DNA from: VFZS01 sp964353255
GTDB taxonomy: Bacteria; Acidobacteriota; Terriglobia; Bryobacterales; Bryobacteraceae
Direction of reading: 5' to 3'
Assembly (NCBI GenBank): GCA_964353255.1
Contig: CAYGVJ010000041.1
Coordinates: 1 to 39,321, forward strand
Length of the DNA: 39,321 bases
In this document: in pieces, positions 24,870 through 33,529 of the stretch
Numbering within the stretch: position 1 is the first letter of the stretch
How the letters are laid out: every line of letters starts with the position of its first letter
Notes under the pieces: generated by a model
Told to the model about the DNA's origin: nothing
Databases searched by the model: none
What the model saw: only the letters and a program-made list of their open reading frames with translations
Position numbers and translations under genes: made by a program

Positions 24870-25661
24870 TCACGACCCCGTCGAAGAGTAGTTCCGCACC
24901 CCGCGGTTCCAGACCAGGATGGCGCAGGCGCAGAAAAACGCCGTCACCAGCGGGAGGATCCAGGCGTAGAGGCGGTAGACTTCTTTGCCCAGCAGAGCCG
25001 CGGTAGGGTAAAAGCTGGCGAAGCCGAAGGGCACCACCCAGCTCAGCAGAAACCGGATGAAGCCCCCGTAAATGTCCAGCGGGTAGCGTCCGAAGGCCAG
25101 CATGTTATAGATCGGCGGGATGATCCCCACCCGGTCCTCCATCCAGAAGGACACCGAGGTTAGCATGAGGAAGACGGACAGGTAGATGAGGCAGCCGCAC
25201 AGCGTGGCCCAGGCCAGGAAGGCCCACTCGGGCCACCCCAGCGGCAGCCGAAGCTGCCGGGCGCAGCTCACGATGATCACCAACCCCAGCACCGCGTCGC
25301 CCAGAGCCTCCAGCCGGAACTTCTCGAACAGGATTTGGAACAAAGAGCCGAGGGGGCGCAGCAGCACCTGATCGAATTTGCCCATGATAAGGTAGGTCTC
25401 GCTGAAGTAGTACAGGTTCACACTCATCATGTTGAACAGCGACAGGGGCAGCAGCGAGAAACCATAGAGGAACAGAATCTGGGTGAAGCTCCAACCGGCG
25501 ACGGCGGGCACGCGGCGGAAGATGAGAAAGACCACGGCGAGGCCGAACACCGTGGCCAGCGTCATGGTGAGCGCCGAAAGGAAAAAGTCCAGGCGATAGG
25601 CCAACCGCACCTTCGAGTACTGAACGAAGTACTGTGCGAGCAGCACCAGATACCGCCGCAT
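24870..25661 (-). CDS. ABC-2 family permease
   Basis: 263 aa with about six membrane helices. It resembles the ABC-2 (DUF990-like) group: 'LVLLAQYFVQYSKVRLAYRL', 'YYFSETYLIMGKFDQVLLRP', and 'FYPTAALLGKE' before the last helix. It is the second permease subunit of an exporter and starts immediately after the preceding permease stop. The transported molecule is unknown. Confidence 0.88.
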   Translation of the reverse strand: MRRYLVLLAQYFVQYSKVRLAYRLDFFLSALTMTLATVFGLAVVFLIFRRVPAVAGWSFTQILFLYGFSLLPLSLFNMMSVNLYYFSETYLIMGKFDQVLLRPLGSLFQILFEKFRLEALGDAVLGLVIIVSCARQLRLPLGWPEWAFLAWATLCGCLIYLSVFLMLTSVSFWMEDRVGIIPPIYNMLAFGRYPLDIYGGFIRFLLSWVVPFGFASFYPTAALLGKEVYRLYAWILPLVTAFFCACAILVWNRGVRNYSSTGS

Positions 25662-26459
25662 CTACCCCCCGTGAATCGTGAGCTGGCGGCTCATGGCGCG
25701 CCAGAACCAGGCCCCGAAGGCCAGCAGGAAAGCGATCCAGGCCGCCTCCAGCGCCAGATCGCGGGCCACCTCCGGCCAGGTGAGCTTGCCCAGGTAGATC
25801 ATCATGGGCGTGTAGCCGATGTGCTGGAAGGGAAGCCATCCGGAAAGCTCCCGCAGCGGGCCGGGAAACAGCGTGATGGGCACGAGCAAGCCGCTCAGCA
25901 GGTCCTGCATCCAGAACTTGGCGCGCAGCAAGCCCAGAATCGAAGTCAGCTTCACGGCGCAGCTTCCGACGATGAAGTTCAGCGCCGCCACCAGAAGCAC
26001 GCTGCCGGCCAGGGATGCGACGAACACCGCCAGGTGGGCGGGGCTCGCCGGGGGCAGGACGGGGAACACGACCGCCAGCAACGCGGCCGTGGGCGCGGTC
26101 AGCAGCAACAGGCGGAACGCGGATTCCCCGGCGGCGCGCGCTATGTAGCTGCCTTGCAGGCTCACTGGCTTGAGCAGCGCCACGGTGATCTTGCCTTCGA
26201 GCACGTCCTCGGCCATCTCGGTGTCGATGTTGTTGAAGTACAGCGAGCGGATGATCCAGCCCACCGCCACGTAAGTGACCATCTGGCGGAAACCGAAACC
26301 CGCAAAGCCGGGATCGATGTGGTAGATGGCCCGCCAGATGAAGTAGTACACGGTTACGTTGATGAAGTAAGTCACCACGCCGGTGTAGTAGCGCAGGCGG
26401 AACGCCAGCATGTTCAGGAAGCCGATGCGGGAGAACTCCAGGGCTACTGCGGCCTGCAT
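25662..26459 (-). CDS. ABC-2 family permease
   Basis: 265 aa, six predicted helices. It is paralogous in layout to the next gene ('RIGFLNMLAFRLRYYTGVVT', 'EDVLEGKITVALLKPVSLQG', 'FPGPLRELSGWLPFQHIGYT'). The start overlaps the end of the ATPase gene by 16 nt, so ATPase and both permeases form one tightly coupled exporter. Confidence 0.88.
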   Translation of the reverse strand: MQAAVALEFSRIGFLNMLAFRLRYYTGVVTYFINVTVYYFIWRAIYHIDPGFAGFGFRQMVTYVAVGWIIRSLYFNNIDTEMAEDVLEGKITVALLKPVSLQGSYIARAAGESAFRLLLLTAPTAALLAVVFPVLPPASPAHLAVFVASLAGSVLLVAALNFIVGSCAVKLTSILGLLRAKFWMQDLLSGLLVPITLFPGPLRELSGWLPFQHIGYTPMMIYLGKLTWPEVARDLALEAAWIAFLLAFGAWFWRAMSRQLTIHGG

Positions 26460-27472
26460 GGAGCGCCCTCCGGGAGCAGGTTGCCCGTGTAGATCTGCTT
26501 CACCACTTCCTCGATGGACTGCTCCTCGATGGTGATGTCGATAGCTTCCACGGCGATGACCACTTGGCGAATGACGTCGGCGGTAGAGCGCGCCTCCCGG
26601 TCGAAGGACAGCCGCCAGGTCAGCTCGCCCAACTTCTCGCGCCGCGCGTCCTGGATCTCCAGTCGCTCGAAGCGCTGCGCCTGCTCGCGGTCCTTGAGGG
26701 CGAAAGTGACCGTAGCCTCGCGCCAGAGCTGGCGGGTCAGATCGGCCAGGGCGCCGTCGTAAAGCAGGCGCCCGTGGTCGATGATCATCAGCCGCCGGCA
26801 GAGCTGCTCGATGTTGGAGAGATCGTGCGTGGTCAGCAGGATGGTGGTGCCGTAGTCGCGGTTTACCTGCTTGAGGAAGGCGCGTATATTCTCCTTGGCT
26901 ACGATGTCCAGGCCGATGGTGGGCTCATCGAGGAACAGCAGGGACGGGTTGTGGAGCAGGGCCGCGGCCACATCGCAGCGCATGCGCTCGCCCAGGCTCA
27001 GTTTGCGCACCGGCGTGTGCAGGTAGCGCCCCAGTTCGAGGATCTCATCGAAGTGCCGCATGCGGGACTCGTAGTCGGAATCCGCGACGCCGTAGATCTT
27101 CTTGAGCAGCCGGAAGGACTCCACTACCGCGATGTCCCACCAAAGCTGCGTGCGCTGGCCGAAGACCACGCCGATGGTGCGGGTGTAGCGCGCCCGATCG
27201 CGGAAGGGGACGAACCCGTTGGCGCGCACCGAGCCGCCGGTGGGAACCAGGATGCCGGTCAGCATCTTGATGGTGGTGGACTTGCCGGCGCCGTTGGGCC
27301 CGATGTAGCCCACCATCTCGCCTGGGCGGATCGCAAACGAGATCTCATCCACCGCCCGCACCGTCTTGTAGTCGCGGACAAAAAGGTTCTGGATACCACC
27401 CCAGAGGCCCTCGCGGCGCTCGAAGGTCCGGAAGTGCTTGACCAGCTTCTCGACTTCGACGGTTCCCGGCAT
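26444..27472 (-). CDS. ABC transporter ATP-binding protein
   Basis: 342 aa from ATG 27472 (MPGTVEVEKLVKHFRTFERR), 7 nt after the mqnC stop. It has Walker A GPNGAGKST (58-66), a Q-loop in VVFGQRTQ, signature LSLGERMRCD, Walker B LLFLDEPT, and H-loop LLTTHD. An extended C-terminal domain of about 100 residues follows. It powers the two ABC-2 permeases downstream. Location in the mqn operon may be incidental or may reflect export of a quinone-related or envelope molecule (inference). Confidence 0.93.
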   Translation of the reverse strand: MPGTVEVEKLVKHFRTFERREGLWGGIQNLFVRDYKTVRAVDEISFAIRPGEMVGYIGPNGAGKSTTIKMLTGILVPTGGSVRANGFVPFRDRARYTRTIGVVFGQRTQLWWDIAVVESFRLLKKIYGVADSDYESRMRHFDEILELGRYLHTPVRKLSLGERMRCDVAAALLHNPSLLFLDEPTIGLDIVAKENIRAFLKQVNRDYGTTILLTTHDLSNIEQLCRRLMIIDHGRLLYDGALADLTRQLWREATVTFALKDREQAQRFERLEIQDARREKLGELTWRLSFDREARSTADVIRQVVIAVEAIDITIEEQSIEEVVKQIYTGNLLPEGAPCRPQ

Positions 27473-27479
27473 GGCGCAA

Positions 27480-28511
27480 TCAGTCGAGCAGCAGCACACG
27501 GTAGAGCGTGTCCCGCTGCTTGGGGACGAAGCCGGCGTCCCGGATCAGGCGCCGCAATTCCTCCTCCGAGGCGCGGTGCGATACCCCGGCGGCCCGGACC
27601 ACGTTCTCCTCGATCATGGTGCTGCCCACGTCGTTGGCGCCGAACCGCAGGGCCAACTGGCACACCTTCAAGCCCTGGGTCACCCAGGAGGCCTGCACGT
27701 TTCGGATGTTGTCCAGATACAGGCGGGAGACGGCCAGGGTCTTCAAGTAATCCGCCGCCGTGACCTCTTCGGTAACCGATCGCCCGAGAGCGGTGTTCTG
27801 GCGCTGGAAAGTCCACGGGATGAAGGCGGTGAAGCCGCCGGTCTCCTCCTGGAGGCGCCGCAGGGCCTCCCAATGGTTGACGCGCTGCTCGAAGGTCTCC
27901 CCGCAGCCGAACATCATGGTGGCGGTGGTAGGCAGGCCCAGATGGTGCGCCACGCGGTGCACCTCGAGCCACTCCGCCGTCGTGCACTTCCGGGGGCTGA
28001 CGCGCCGGCGGACCCGATCGTCGAGGATCTCGGCGCCGCCCCCGGGAATCGAATCCAGGCCCGCGTCTTGTAGCCGGGTGATGGTTTCCTCGAGCGTCAG
28101 GCCGCTGATGCGGGCGATGTTCACGATCTCCGGAGAAGAGAAGCAGTGCAGGTGGATGCGGAAGCGCCGTTTGATCGAGGCCAGCAGGTCCTCGTACCAT
28201 TCGATCTTCAGGTCCGGGTGCAGCCCGCCCTGCATCAGGATGCCGGTGCCGCCCAGCTCGAGGGTCTCCTGGATCTTGGCGAACAGCGTCTCGCGGTCCA
28301 GAACGTAGGCCTCGGGGTGGCCCGGCGGTCGCCAGAAGGCGCAGAAGTCGCAGCCGCTCGCGCAGACGTTGCTGTAATTGATGTTGCGGTCGATGACGTA
28401 GGTGGCCACGCCTTCCGGATGCAGCTTCCGCCGGAGCGCATCGGCGGCCATGCCGGTCCCGACTAGATCGGGACTCCTCAACAAATCCAGGGCCTGCTCA
28501 GGCGTGAGCAT
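27480..28511 (-). CDS. mqnC: Cyclic dehypoxanthinyl futalosine synthase
   Basis: 343 aa from ATG 28511 (MLTPEQALDLLRSPD). A radical SAM enzyme with Cys50-x3-Cys54-x2-Cys57 (CASGCDFC) for the 4Fe-4S cluster. Other family motifs are 'GGTGILMQGGLHPDLKIEWY', 'DSIPGGGAEILDDRVR', 'TTATMMFGCGET' and 'FIPWTFQ'. It acts in the futalosine menaquinone pathway. The start overlaps the mqnA 3' end by 14 nt. A longer upstream frame exists but is mqnA read in another frame. Confidence 0.95.
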   Translation of the reverse strand: MLTPEQALDLLRSPDLVGTGMAADALRRKLHPEGVATYVIDRNINYSNVCASGCDFCAFWRPPGHPEAYVLDRETLFAKIQETLELGGTGILMQGGLHPDLKIEWYEDLLASIKRRFRIHLHCFSSPEIVNIARISGLTLEETITRLQDAGLDSIPGGGAEILDDRVRRRVSPRKCTTAEWLEVHRVAHHLGLPTTATMMFGCGETFEQRVNHWEALRRLQEETGGFTAFIPWTFQRQNTALGRSVTEEVTAADYLKTLAVSRLYLDNIRNVQASWVTQGLKVCQLALRFGANDVGSTMIEENVVRAAGVSHRASEEELRRLIRDAGFVPKQRDTLYRVLLLD

Positions 28512-29289
28512 GGACTTCCAACTGCCGGGCGTACTCCAGAAACAGCCGCAGACCTTCGTACTCGCGCTCGCCGTGCTGGTGGACGATGAGCGTGGTGAGG
28601 TAGCGCCGCGCCAGGGCCTCGGGAATGCCACGGCGTGGGGCTTCCAGCCGGACGATGTCGTCAAGCTGCTGGAGGCCGAAGCGGCAGGAGCCGAGAAAGG
28701 CCGGGGCCAGGCCGGCAGGCTGAAGGCCTGCCACACAGGCCCACACCGCGAACACCATAGGCAGGCCGGTCATCTCGGTCCACTCCTGGCCCAGGTCCAG
28801 CACCCGGTAGGGCAGCCGCTCGAGATCCAGGCGCAGGGCGGGGTCGCCGATCAGCAGCGCGGCGTCGGCGCGCGCGAGCATCGCCTCGAGATCAGGCGGA
28901 TGCGACACCAGCTCGAGGTCGGCCCCATACCGCCGCGCCAGCACCAACTGCGCCAGCACTACCGAAGTGCGAGAGTTGGCGTCGGCCGCCAAACGGCGAA
29001 TCTTCCCCGGCTCGGCCTTCGAGACCACCAGAATGCTCCGCACCGCGCCGCGGGAGGCCACGCCGGCGCCGGGAATCAGTTCGAGCCCTTGCCGCTCGAG
29101 CTCGATCGAGGGCACCAGTCCGATGTCCGCCGCGCCTGCCGCCAGGCGGTCAGCGCATTCTGCGGGCACGGAAAACTCGATCTCGAAAAGACCCTGCTCG
29201 GCGCCATGCAGCATGCCCCAAACCAGCGGGACGCTGTTGAGGTAACTCACAGCGCAGACGCGCAGCTTAGCGGCGGGGTCGGGATTCAA
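28498..29289 (-). CDS. mqnA: Chorismate dehydratase
   Basis: 263 aa. It dehydrates chorismate to 3-enolpyruvylbenzoate, the first step of the futalosine pathway. Periplasmic-binding-protein-like fold motifs: 'VSYLNSVPLVWGM', 'ADIGLVPSIELER', 'AVRSILVVSK', 'NSRTSVVLAQLVLARRYG', 'ALLIGDPALR', 'DLGQEWTEMTGLPMVFAVWA'. The following 'ACVAGLQPAGLA' coincides with a 7-bp stem-loop repeat inside the gene and may be a repeat-derived insertion. ATG 29289 is 59 bp from the divergent NHL gene start. Confidence 0.93.
   Translation of the reverse strand: MNPDPAAKLRVCAVSYLNSVPLVWGMLHGAEQGLFEIEFSVPAECADRLAAGAADIGLVPSIELERQGLELIPGAGVASRGAVRSILVVSKAEPGKIRRLAADANSRTSVVLAQLVLARRYGADLELVSHPPDLEAMLARADAALLIGDPALRLDLERLPYRVLDLGQEWTEMTGLPMVFAVWACVAGLQPAGLAPAFLGSCRFGLQQLDDIVRLEAPRRGIPEALARRYLTTLIVHQHGEREYEGLRLFLEYARQLEVHAHA
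28714..28732. repeat. Stem-loop repeat inside mqnA
   Basis: GGCAGGC (28714-28720) and GCCTGCC (28726-28732) form a 7-bp stem with a TGAAG loop. It is read in frame as part of AGLQPAG. The sequence resembles the 'GGCCTTCAGCCTGCC' type of intergenic repeat. Confidence 0.5.
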
Positions 29290-29313
29290 GATTTCAGTCT
29301 AGCACGGCTGGGC

Positions 29314-29322
29314 TGCTACACT
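29314..29322 (+). promoter_or_regulatory. Extended -10 promoter of the NHL gene
   Basis: TGCTACACT: TGn followed by the -10 hexamer TACACT (29317-29322), 26 bp before ATG 29349. A weak -35 TTCAGT lies at 29293-29298. The same TGnTACACT form occurs upstream of rplA. Confidence 0.45.
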
Positions 29323-29348
29323 TGAATTTGGAGTCATCACCAACCAAC

Positions 29349-32300
29349 ATGAGAGCAGCGATCCTGTCCCTGCGAACTGCGGGCCTGTGCGCAGTCCTGC
29401 TTTGTAGCCGGACGCTAGACGCGCAGGTGACCCTGAACCCAAACCCCACGCGCGTGCTGGGTCAGAACTGGCTGGCGCCGAAATCGGCCGCGCCGAACCT
29501 GGTCGAGGGCCGCGAGTTCAACGCGCCGCAGAGTGTGGCGGTGGACACGTCGGTCTCCCCGCCGATTCTGTACGTGAGCGACATGGGAAACAACCGCGTG
29601 CTGGCCTGGCGTAACATCTCCAGCGCCCAGGGGGGCGCCTTCGCCGACCTGGTGATCGGGCAGCGCGACAAGTTCTCCACTACCGCCTGGGGCCCCGGCA
29701 CCACATTCACTACCGGATTGGCGGCTCCCACGGGCCTGGCCGTGGACGCGCAAGGCAACCTCTGGGTGGTGGACACCGGAAACAACCGGATTCTGCGCTT
29801 CCCCAAACCCTTTGAGCAATCCCCCGACGACGCGGTGATCCCGGATTTCGTCGTCGGCCAGCCGAACTTCACCTCCAACCGGCCGAATCCGCAAGGTGTC
29901 ACCGCCAGCTCGATCGCCGTCAACGTCAGCAACAAAATCTACCGCGCGACAGTGGCTTTTGACAGCCAGGGCAACCTCTACTTCACCGACGCCGGCAACC
30001 ACCGCGTCCTGCGGTATGGGGCCTATGCGCTGGCGTCCGGCTCTTCCAACGGCCCGGCTGCCGACAGGGTCCTGGGCCAGCCGGACCTCCTCACCGCCCT
30101 AGCCCTCTCGACGAGAACCACGGCGCAGGATCCGGCCTTCAAGAACGGGCTGAACGCGCCGGGCGGTATGGCGGTGAGCGGCACACACGTGTTTGTCTCC
30201 GACGGCCTGAATCGGGTCCTGATCTACCCGCTGGCGGGACTATACATCGGCGAGCCGGCCTCCCGGGTCATGGGGGTCGCGGGACCAACTACCCCTGCCC
30301 CTGCCGGCGTCAACGACACGACTTTCAGCGGCCCGGAGGGGATTGCGCTTATCGGTAACGCCCCGGCCGTCTGCGACTACCTGAATAGCCGGATCCTGGT
30401 CTTTGATCCCGTGGACCAGTGGCCCACCGAGACCACCCAGTATTCGCCGCAGGCCAAATCGGTCGTGGGCCAGTTGGATATGTACAGCCGGAAGCCCATC
30501 GCCAGCTCGCGCGGTTTGGCCGGGCCCACGCACGCGGTTTTCTTCAACAACGAACTCTACGTGGCCGACTCGGCCAACAATCGCGTGATCGTGTTTCCAC
30601 AGCAGTATTCCAGCCCGCCCACTTTCACGTTTGCCTCGCGCGCCATCGGCCAGTTGTCCATGGACTTCAACACCGTCAACCTGATCGAGGGCAAGGAGCT
30701 ATACTTGGGTGGGCGAGGGGGAGTGGCCATCGACACCCGGAGCGACCCGCCCCACCTCTACATCGCCGACACCTTCAACAACCGCATCCTGGGATACCGC
30801 GACGCCCGCCGGGTCCGGACCGGGGACCGGGCGGACCTGGTGATCGGCCAGGACAGTGTCTACCGCTCGCAGGCCAACTACCCGTACAACGATGCCACCT
30901 TGTTAGGCGATGTGGGCCTGTTGCTGCCCACCGGCCTGGCCGTGGATACCAACGGAGATCTTTTCGTGGCCGACAGCGGCAACGCTCGGGTGCTGCGGTT
31001 CCCTCAGCCCTTCAGTCAATCCGGGATTCAGCGCGCCAACCTGGTTCTGGGCCAGGCGAACTTTACCACCAAGCTCACCGACCCCACTTCGAGAAACCTG
31101 CGCGCCCCCTACGCCGTGATGGTGACCGGCGCCAGGCACTTGGTAGTTTCTGACCCGGAGCACCATCGCGTGTTGCTGTTCAGACGCCCGGAGGGCGGGG
31201 ATTTCTCCAGTGGCATGGCGGCCTCGGCGAAGGTCGGCCAGCCGGATTTCTCCTCGGCGGCGGCCTCCAGCGGGACACCGGTCCCCACCAATCGCCTGAA
31301 GGCCCCGACGGGTGTGGCCCTGGACAGTTCCGACCGTCTCTACGTCTGCGACTCGGGCAACAACCGGGTGCTCATTTTCGGCAACGTCCATGCGCTGTTG
31401 CCCACCGATGATCCCTCCGCAGTGGTCACGCTGACGGGGCTGCGCGGCCCGCAAGGCATCTTTGTGGGCCAGTCCACTGGCGAGATCTGGGTAGCGGACA
31501 CGGGAAACGACTACGCGAAGCGTTTCCCGCACTTCGACCTGCTGCCGGCCAAGGACTACAAGCCGGACTTCTCGATCCCCAGCTACCCGCCGCTGACTGT
31601 GACTCTGGACGGCTTCGGGAACCTGGCGGTGGCTGACGCCACCAACCGGGTGGCCATCTACTACCCGCTCATGGTGCCCACCAATGCGGCCAGTGGCACG
31701 CCTGCCTCCACCAAGCCGTTGTCGCCGGGAGTCATTGCCTCGGTGTGGCCTTTTTCGGGCGCCAAGTTCGGCTCGGAGACCAAGGCCTTGTCCGCGCTGC
31801 CTATGCCGAGGACCTTGGGGGACGTCCAGTTACTGTACAACGACGAGCCAGCCCCGCTGTATTTCGTCTCGCCCGGCCAAATCAACTTCCTGGTCCCCAT
31901 GAATGCTCCGCGGTCCGGGACCGCCCAACTCGTGCTGGTGCAAGCCTCCACCGGGCAAGTCCTGGCGAGCGGGGTAATGCAAATGGCGGAGGCGTCGCCG
32001 GCTTTCTTCACCGCCAACCAAACCGGCCAAGGCCAGGTGGCGGCCTTGAACCAGGACAACTCGGTGAACAACTCGGGCAGTGCGGCGGCACGCAACGAAG
32101 TGATCCAGTTGTACTTGACCGGGCAGGGCTTTGTCCCTAACGCACCCCCGGATGGCGAAGCTCCCAGCGGGCTGATAACCACTGCCGACCGGCCGCGGGT
32201 GTGGATCGAGCCGGATTACGTCCCCGACGACTACGTCCAGTTCTCGGGCTTGGCTCCGGGTTTCACCGGCCTCTGGCAGATCAACGTGAAGATCCCCGAC

Positions 32301-32387
32301 CGGACCGCCCCGGGCAACCGCGTGATCTTCGTGCAGCACAAGAACATCAACAGCAGCCCGCCGCGAACCACGATGGCGGTCAAGTAG
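29349..32387 (+). CDS. Secreted NHL-repeat protein with TIGR03437-type C-terminus
   Basis: 1012 aa from ATG 29349, which opens a clean signal peptide (MRAAILSLRTAGLCAVLLCS). At least ten NHL-type beta-propeller repeats follow ('PTGLAVDAQGNLWVVDTGNN', 'VAFDSQGNLYFTDAGNHRVL', 'VALDSSDRLYVCDSGNNRVL'), interleaved with 'VIGQ'/'VLGQPDF' spacers. They probably form two propellers. The last about 220 residues are the Solibacter-type module ('VQLLYNDEPAPLYFVSPGQI', 'FSGLAPGFTGLWQINVKIP'). It is an exported binding or structural protein; the ligand is unknown. The same C-terminal module ends the 982-aa protein at 4952-7900. Confidence 0.9.
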   Translation: MRAAILSLRTAGLCAVLLCSRTLDAQVTLNPNPTRVLGQNWLAPKSAAPNLVEGREFNAPQSVAVDTSVSPPILYVSDMGNNRVLAWRNISSAQGGAFADLVIGQRDKFSTTAWGPGTTFTTGLAAPTGLAVDAQGNLWVVDTGNNRILRFPKPFEQSPDDAVIPDFVVGQPNFTSNRPNPQGVTASSIAVNVSNKIYRATVAFDSQGNLYFTDAGNHRVLRYGAYALASGSSNGPAADRVLGQPDLLTALALSTRTTAQDPAFKNGLNAPGGMAVSGTHVFVSDGLNRVLIYPLAGLYIGEPASRVMGVAGPTTPAPAGVNDTTFSGPEGIALIGNAPAVCDYLNSRILVFDPVDQWPTETTQYSPQAKSVVGQLDMYSRKPIASSRGLAGPTHAVFFNNELYVADSANNRVIVFPQQYSSPPTFTFASRAIGQLSMDFNTVNLIEGKELYLGGRGGVAIDTRSDPPHLYIADTFNNRILGYRDARRVRTGDRADLVIGQDSVYRSQANYPYNDATLLGDVGLLLPTGLAVDTNGDLFVADSGNARVLRFPQPFSQSGIQRANLVLGQANFTTKLTDPTSRNLRAPYAVMVTGARHLVVSDPEHHRVLLFRRPEGGDFSSGMAASAKVGQPDFSSAAASSGTPVPTNRLKAPTGVALDSSDRLYVCDSGNNRVLIFGNVHALLPTDDPSAVVTLTGLRGPQGIFVGQSTGEIWVADTGNDYAKRFPHFDLLPAKDYKPDFSIPSYPPLTVTLDGFGNLAVADATNRVAIYYPLMVPTNAASGTPASTKPLSPGVIASVWPFSGAKFGSETKALSALPMPRTLGDVQLLYNDEPAPLYFVSPGQINFLVPMNAPRSGTAQLVLVQASTGQVLASGVMQMAEASPAFFTANQTGQGQVAALNQDNSVNNSGSAAARNEVIQLYLTGQGFVPNAPPDGEAPSGLITTADRPRVWIEPDYVPDDYVQFSGLAPGFTGLWQINVKIPDRTAPGNRVIFVQHKNINSSPPRTTMAVK

Positions 32388-32476
32388 GGTGAGCCTCCAG
32401 GCTTGCCAGCCGGGTTTCGACCCGGCTTTCTTCAGGCCGGCACGAATGCCGGCCGCAGGCTGGAAAGCCCACCCTA
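32385..32476 (+). repeat. Dispersed stem-loop repeat, copy B
   Basis: Terminal 7-bp inverted repeats TAGGGTG (32385-32391) and CACCCTA (32470-32476) flank a central hairpin AGCCGGGT/ACCCGGCT with a TTCG loop (32408-32427). The first TAG is the stop codon of the NHL gene. It shares 'GGGT.GCCTCC.G.CT.GC', the stem position and 'CTTCAGGCCGG..TGAATGCCGGC'-like sequence with copy A at 17212. It ends 19 bp before the OGL 3' remnant. Confidence 0.8.
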
Positions 32477-32495
32477 CCGAGTGAGATCTCGGCCC

Positions 32496-32661
32496 GCCGC
32501 CTTGGCCACTTCGACGGCAAACACGTAGCTGGGTCCGAACATGTTCGAGCGGAACACCACCCATTTCTGATCGGGCGTGAAGCTGGGGTTGGGCTCCAGG
32601 CGGTACTGGTGCTTCGACATGTTCACCAGGCGCTCGGAGCGCAGGACGCCCGGCTGGACAA
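32496..32661 (-). pseudogene. Orphan 3' end of the oligogalacturonate lyase gene
   Basis: 166 bp identical to 33552-33717 except for two substitutions. On the minus strand it encodes the lyase C-terminus from VQPGVLRSERLVNM to VFAVEVAKAA, then leaves homology (GRDLTR, stop at 32474). It has no start of its own. It lies on the far side of the HEPN/MNT module from the intact gene. Confidence 0.93.
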
Positions 32662-32699
32662 TCTGGATGCTGGCGTTGAAATGGGAGCAGAGCACCGGC

Positions 32700-33113
32700 T
32701 CAGGGATGCGCCTCTCCGGGAAGCCGGCGGAGTACGGCTTCATAGACTTCGCTCGCGCAGGTCAGGGCTTCCTCGGCCTCTTCGGGCGTGGGCGCACCGG
32801 GTTCGCCCGGGTAGCGGAACTTCCAGGCGTATTCAGTGAGGGGCACCGCGCGGTCGATCGCGTCTTTGAGCGTCTCGTCGAGCGCGAGGCACTGCTCGCC
32901 GATCTGCTCCAGGTTGTGGCTCTTCCGAAAGGGAACGTTATGCCACGTAAGGAAACCCTTCAGGGCTTTCTCCGCCGCTTGCTGGCAGTGAAAAACCACC
33001 GCCTCAAGCAAAGGCGGGGCAAGCTCGCACATGGCCTGAGCGGCGCGGAGGTCGGTGGCGGCCTTCATGAACCAGGCCCGAGTTTCCGCCAGCAGCTCAG
33101 GATCATGGGGCAT
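32700..33113 (-). CDS. HEPN-domain toxin
   Basis: 137 aa from ATG 33113 (MPHDPELLAETRAWFMKAAT). HEPN signature helices: 'DLRAAQAM', 'AVVFHCQQAAEKALKGFLTW', and 'VPFRKSHNLEQIGEQC'; the tail 'EYAWKFRYPGEP' is typical. The Arg-x2-His pair at residues 63-66 is the likely RNase motif of this subgroup. It is probably the toxin of a HEPN/MNT pair, in which the MNT partner modifies HEPN. Its start overlaps the MNT stop by 11 nt. Confidence 0.88.
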   Translation of the reverse strand: MPHDPELLAETRAWFMKAATDLRAAQAMCELAPPLLEAVVFHCQQAAEKALKGFLTWHNVPFRKSHNLEQIGEQCLALDETLKDAIDRAVPLTEYAWKFRYPGEPGAPTPEEAEEALTCASEVYEAVLRRLPGEAHP

Positions 33114-33453
33114 AAAGCAGGATGCCTTCGCGGGCGATGGTGGCCGGCAGGGAGGCGACCACGTGGAGGCGGCGCTCGAAGGACGACCGCAGCCACACCA
33201 GCACGTCCGCCGCGGTGCCTGTGCCTCGCAGGACTTGATACGCCAGGCGACTGCGCTGACGGTCCCGCGGTGCGTCATCCGGCACGATGACCATCAGGTC
33301 GTAGTCGCTGTCCGCGTCCGTCTCCCCGCGCGCCATCGAGCCGAAAAGATAGATCCTCTCCGGTTGATACGCCTCGACCAAGCGGCGGACGATCTCGGCC
33401 AGCGCAGTGTCCCTCAGCACCGGCGGCCCGCACGTTGTGGCCTGGGTACTCAC
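33103..33453 (-). CDS. MNT-type nucleotidyltransferase antitoxin
   Basis: 116 aa from GTG 33453, supported by GGAGG about 7 nt upstream; an ATG at 33510 in the same frame is the alternative. The minimal nucleotidyltransferase signature is intact: Gly38-Ser39 in LFGSMARGE, and Asp50 and Asp52 in ADSDYDLMVIV. Members transfer AMP to the HEPN partner to inactivate it. The gene follows the intact lyase stop (33530) on the same strand and could be read from the lyase promoter. Confidence 0.88.
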   Translation of the reverse strand: MSTQATTCGPPVLRDTALAEIVRRLVEAYQPERIYLFGSMARGETDADSDYDLMVIVPDDAPRDRQRSRLAYQVLRGTGTAADVLVWLRSSFERRLHVVASLPATIAREGILLYAP

Positions 33454-33529
33454 CCGCGTGCCTCCAGCCCCCAGTGTGGCACACCTTGCCGGGAGGCGGG
33501 CTCGCGGCACCTTCGCTTCCGGGCCGCCG

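Noticed and set aside
27473..27499. Longer start for the ABC ATPase (adds MCCCSTDCA)
   Set aside because: It would lie within the mqnC 3' end in another frame; ATG 27472 gives a family-like N-terminus right after the mqnC stop.
29349..32387. A repetitive coding array that could be a CRISPR or DNA tandem repeat
   Set aside because: The repeats are degenerate protein-level NHL repeats with no constant DNA unit or spacers.
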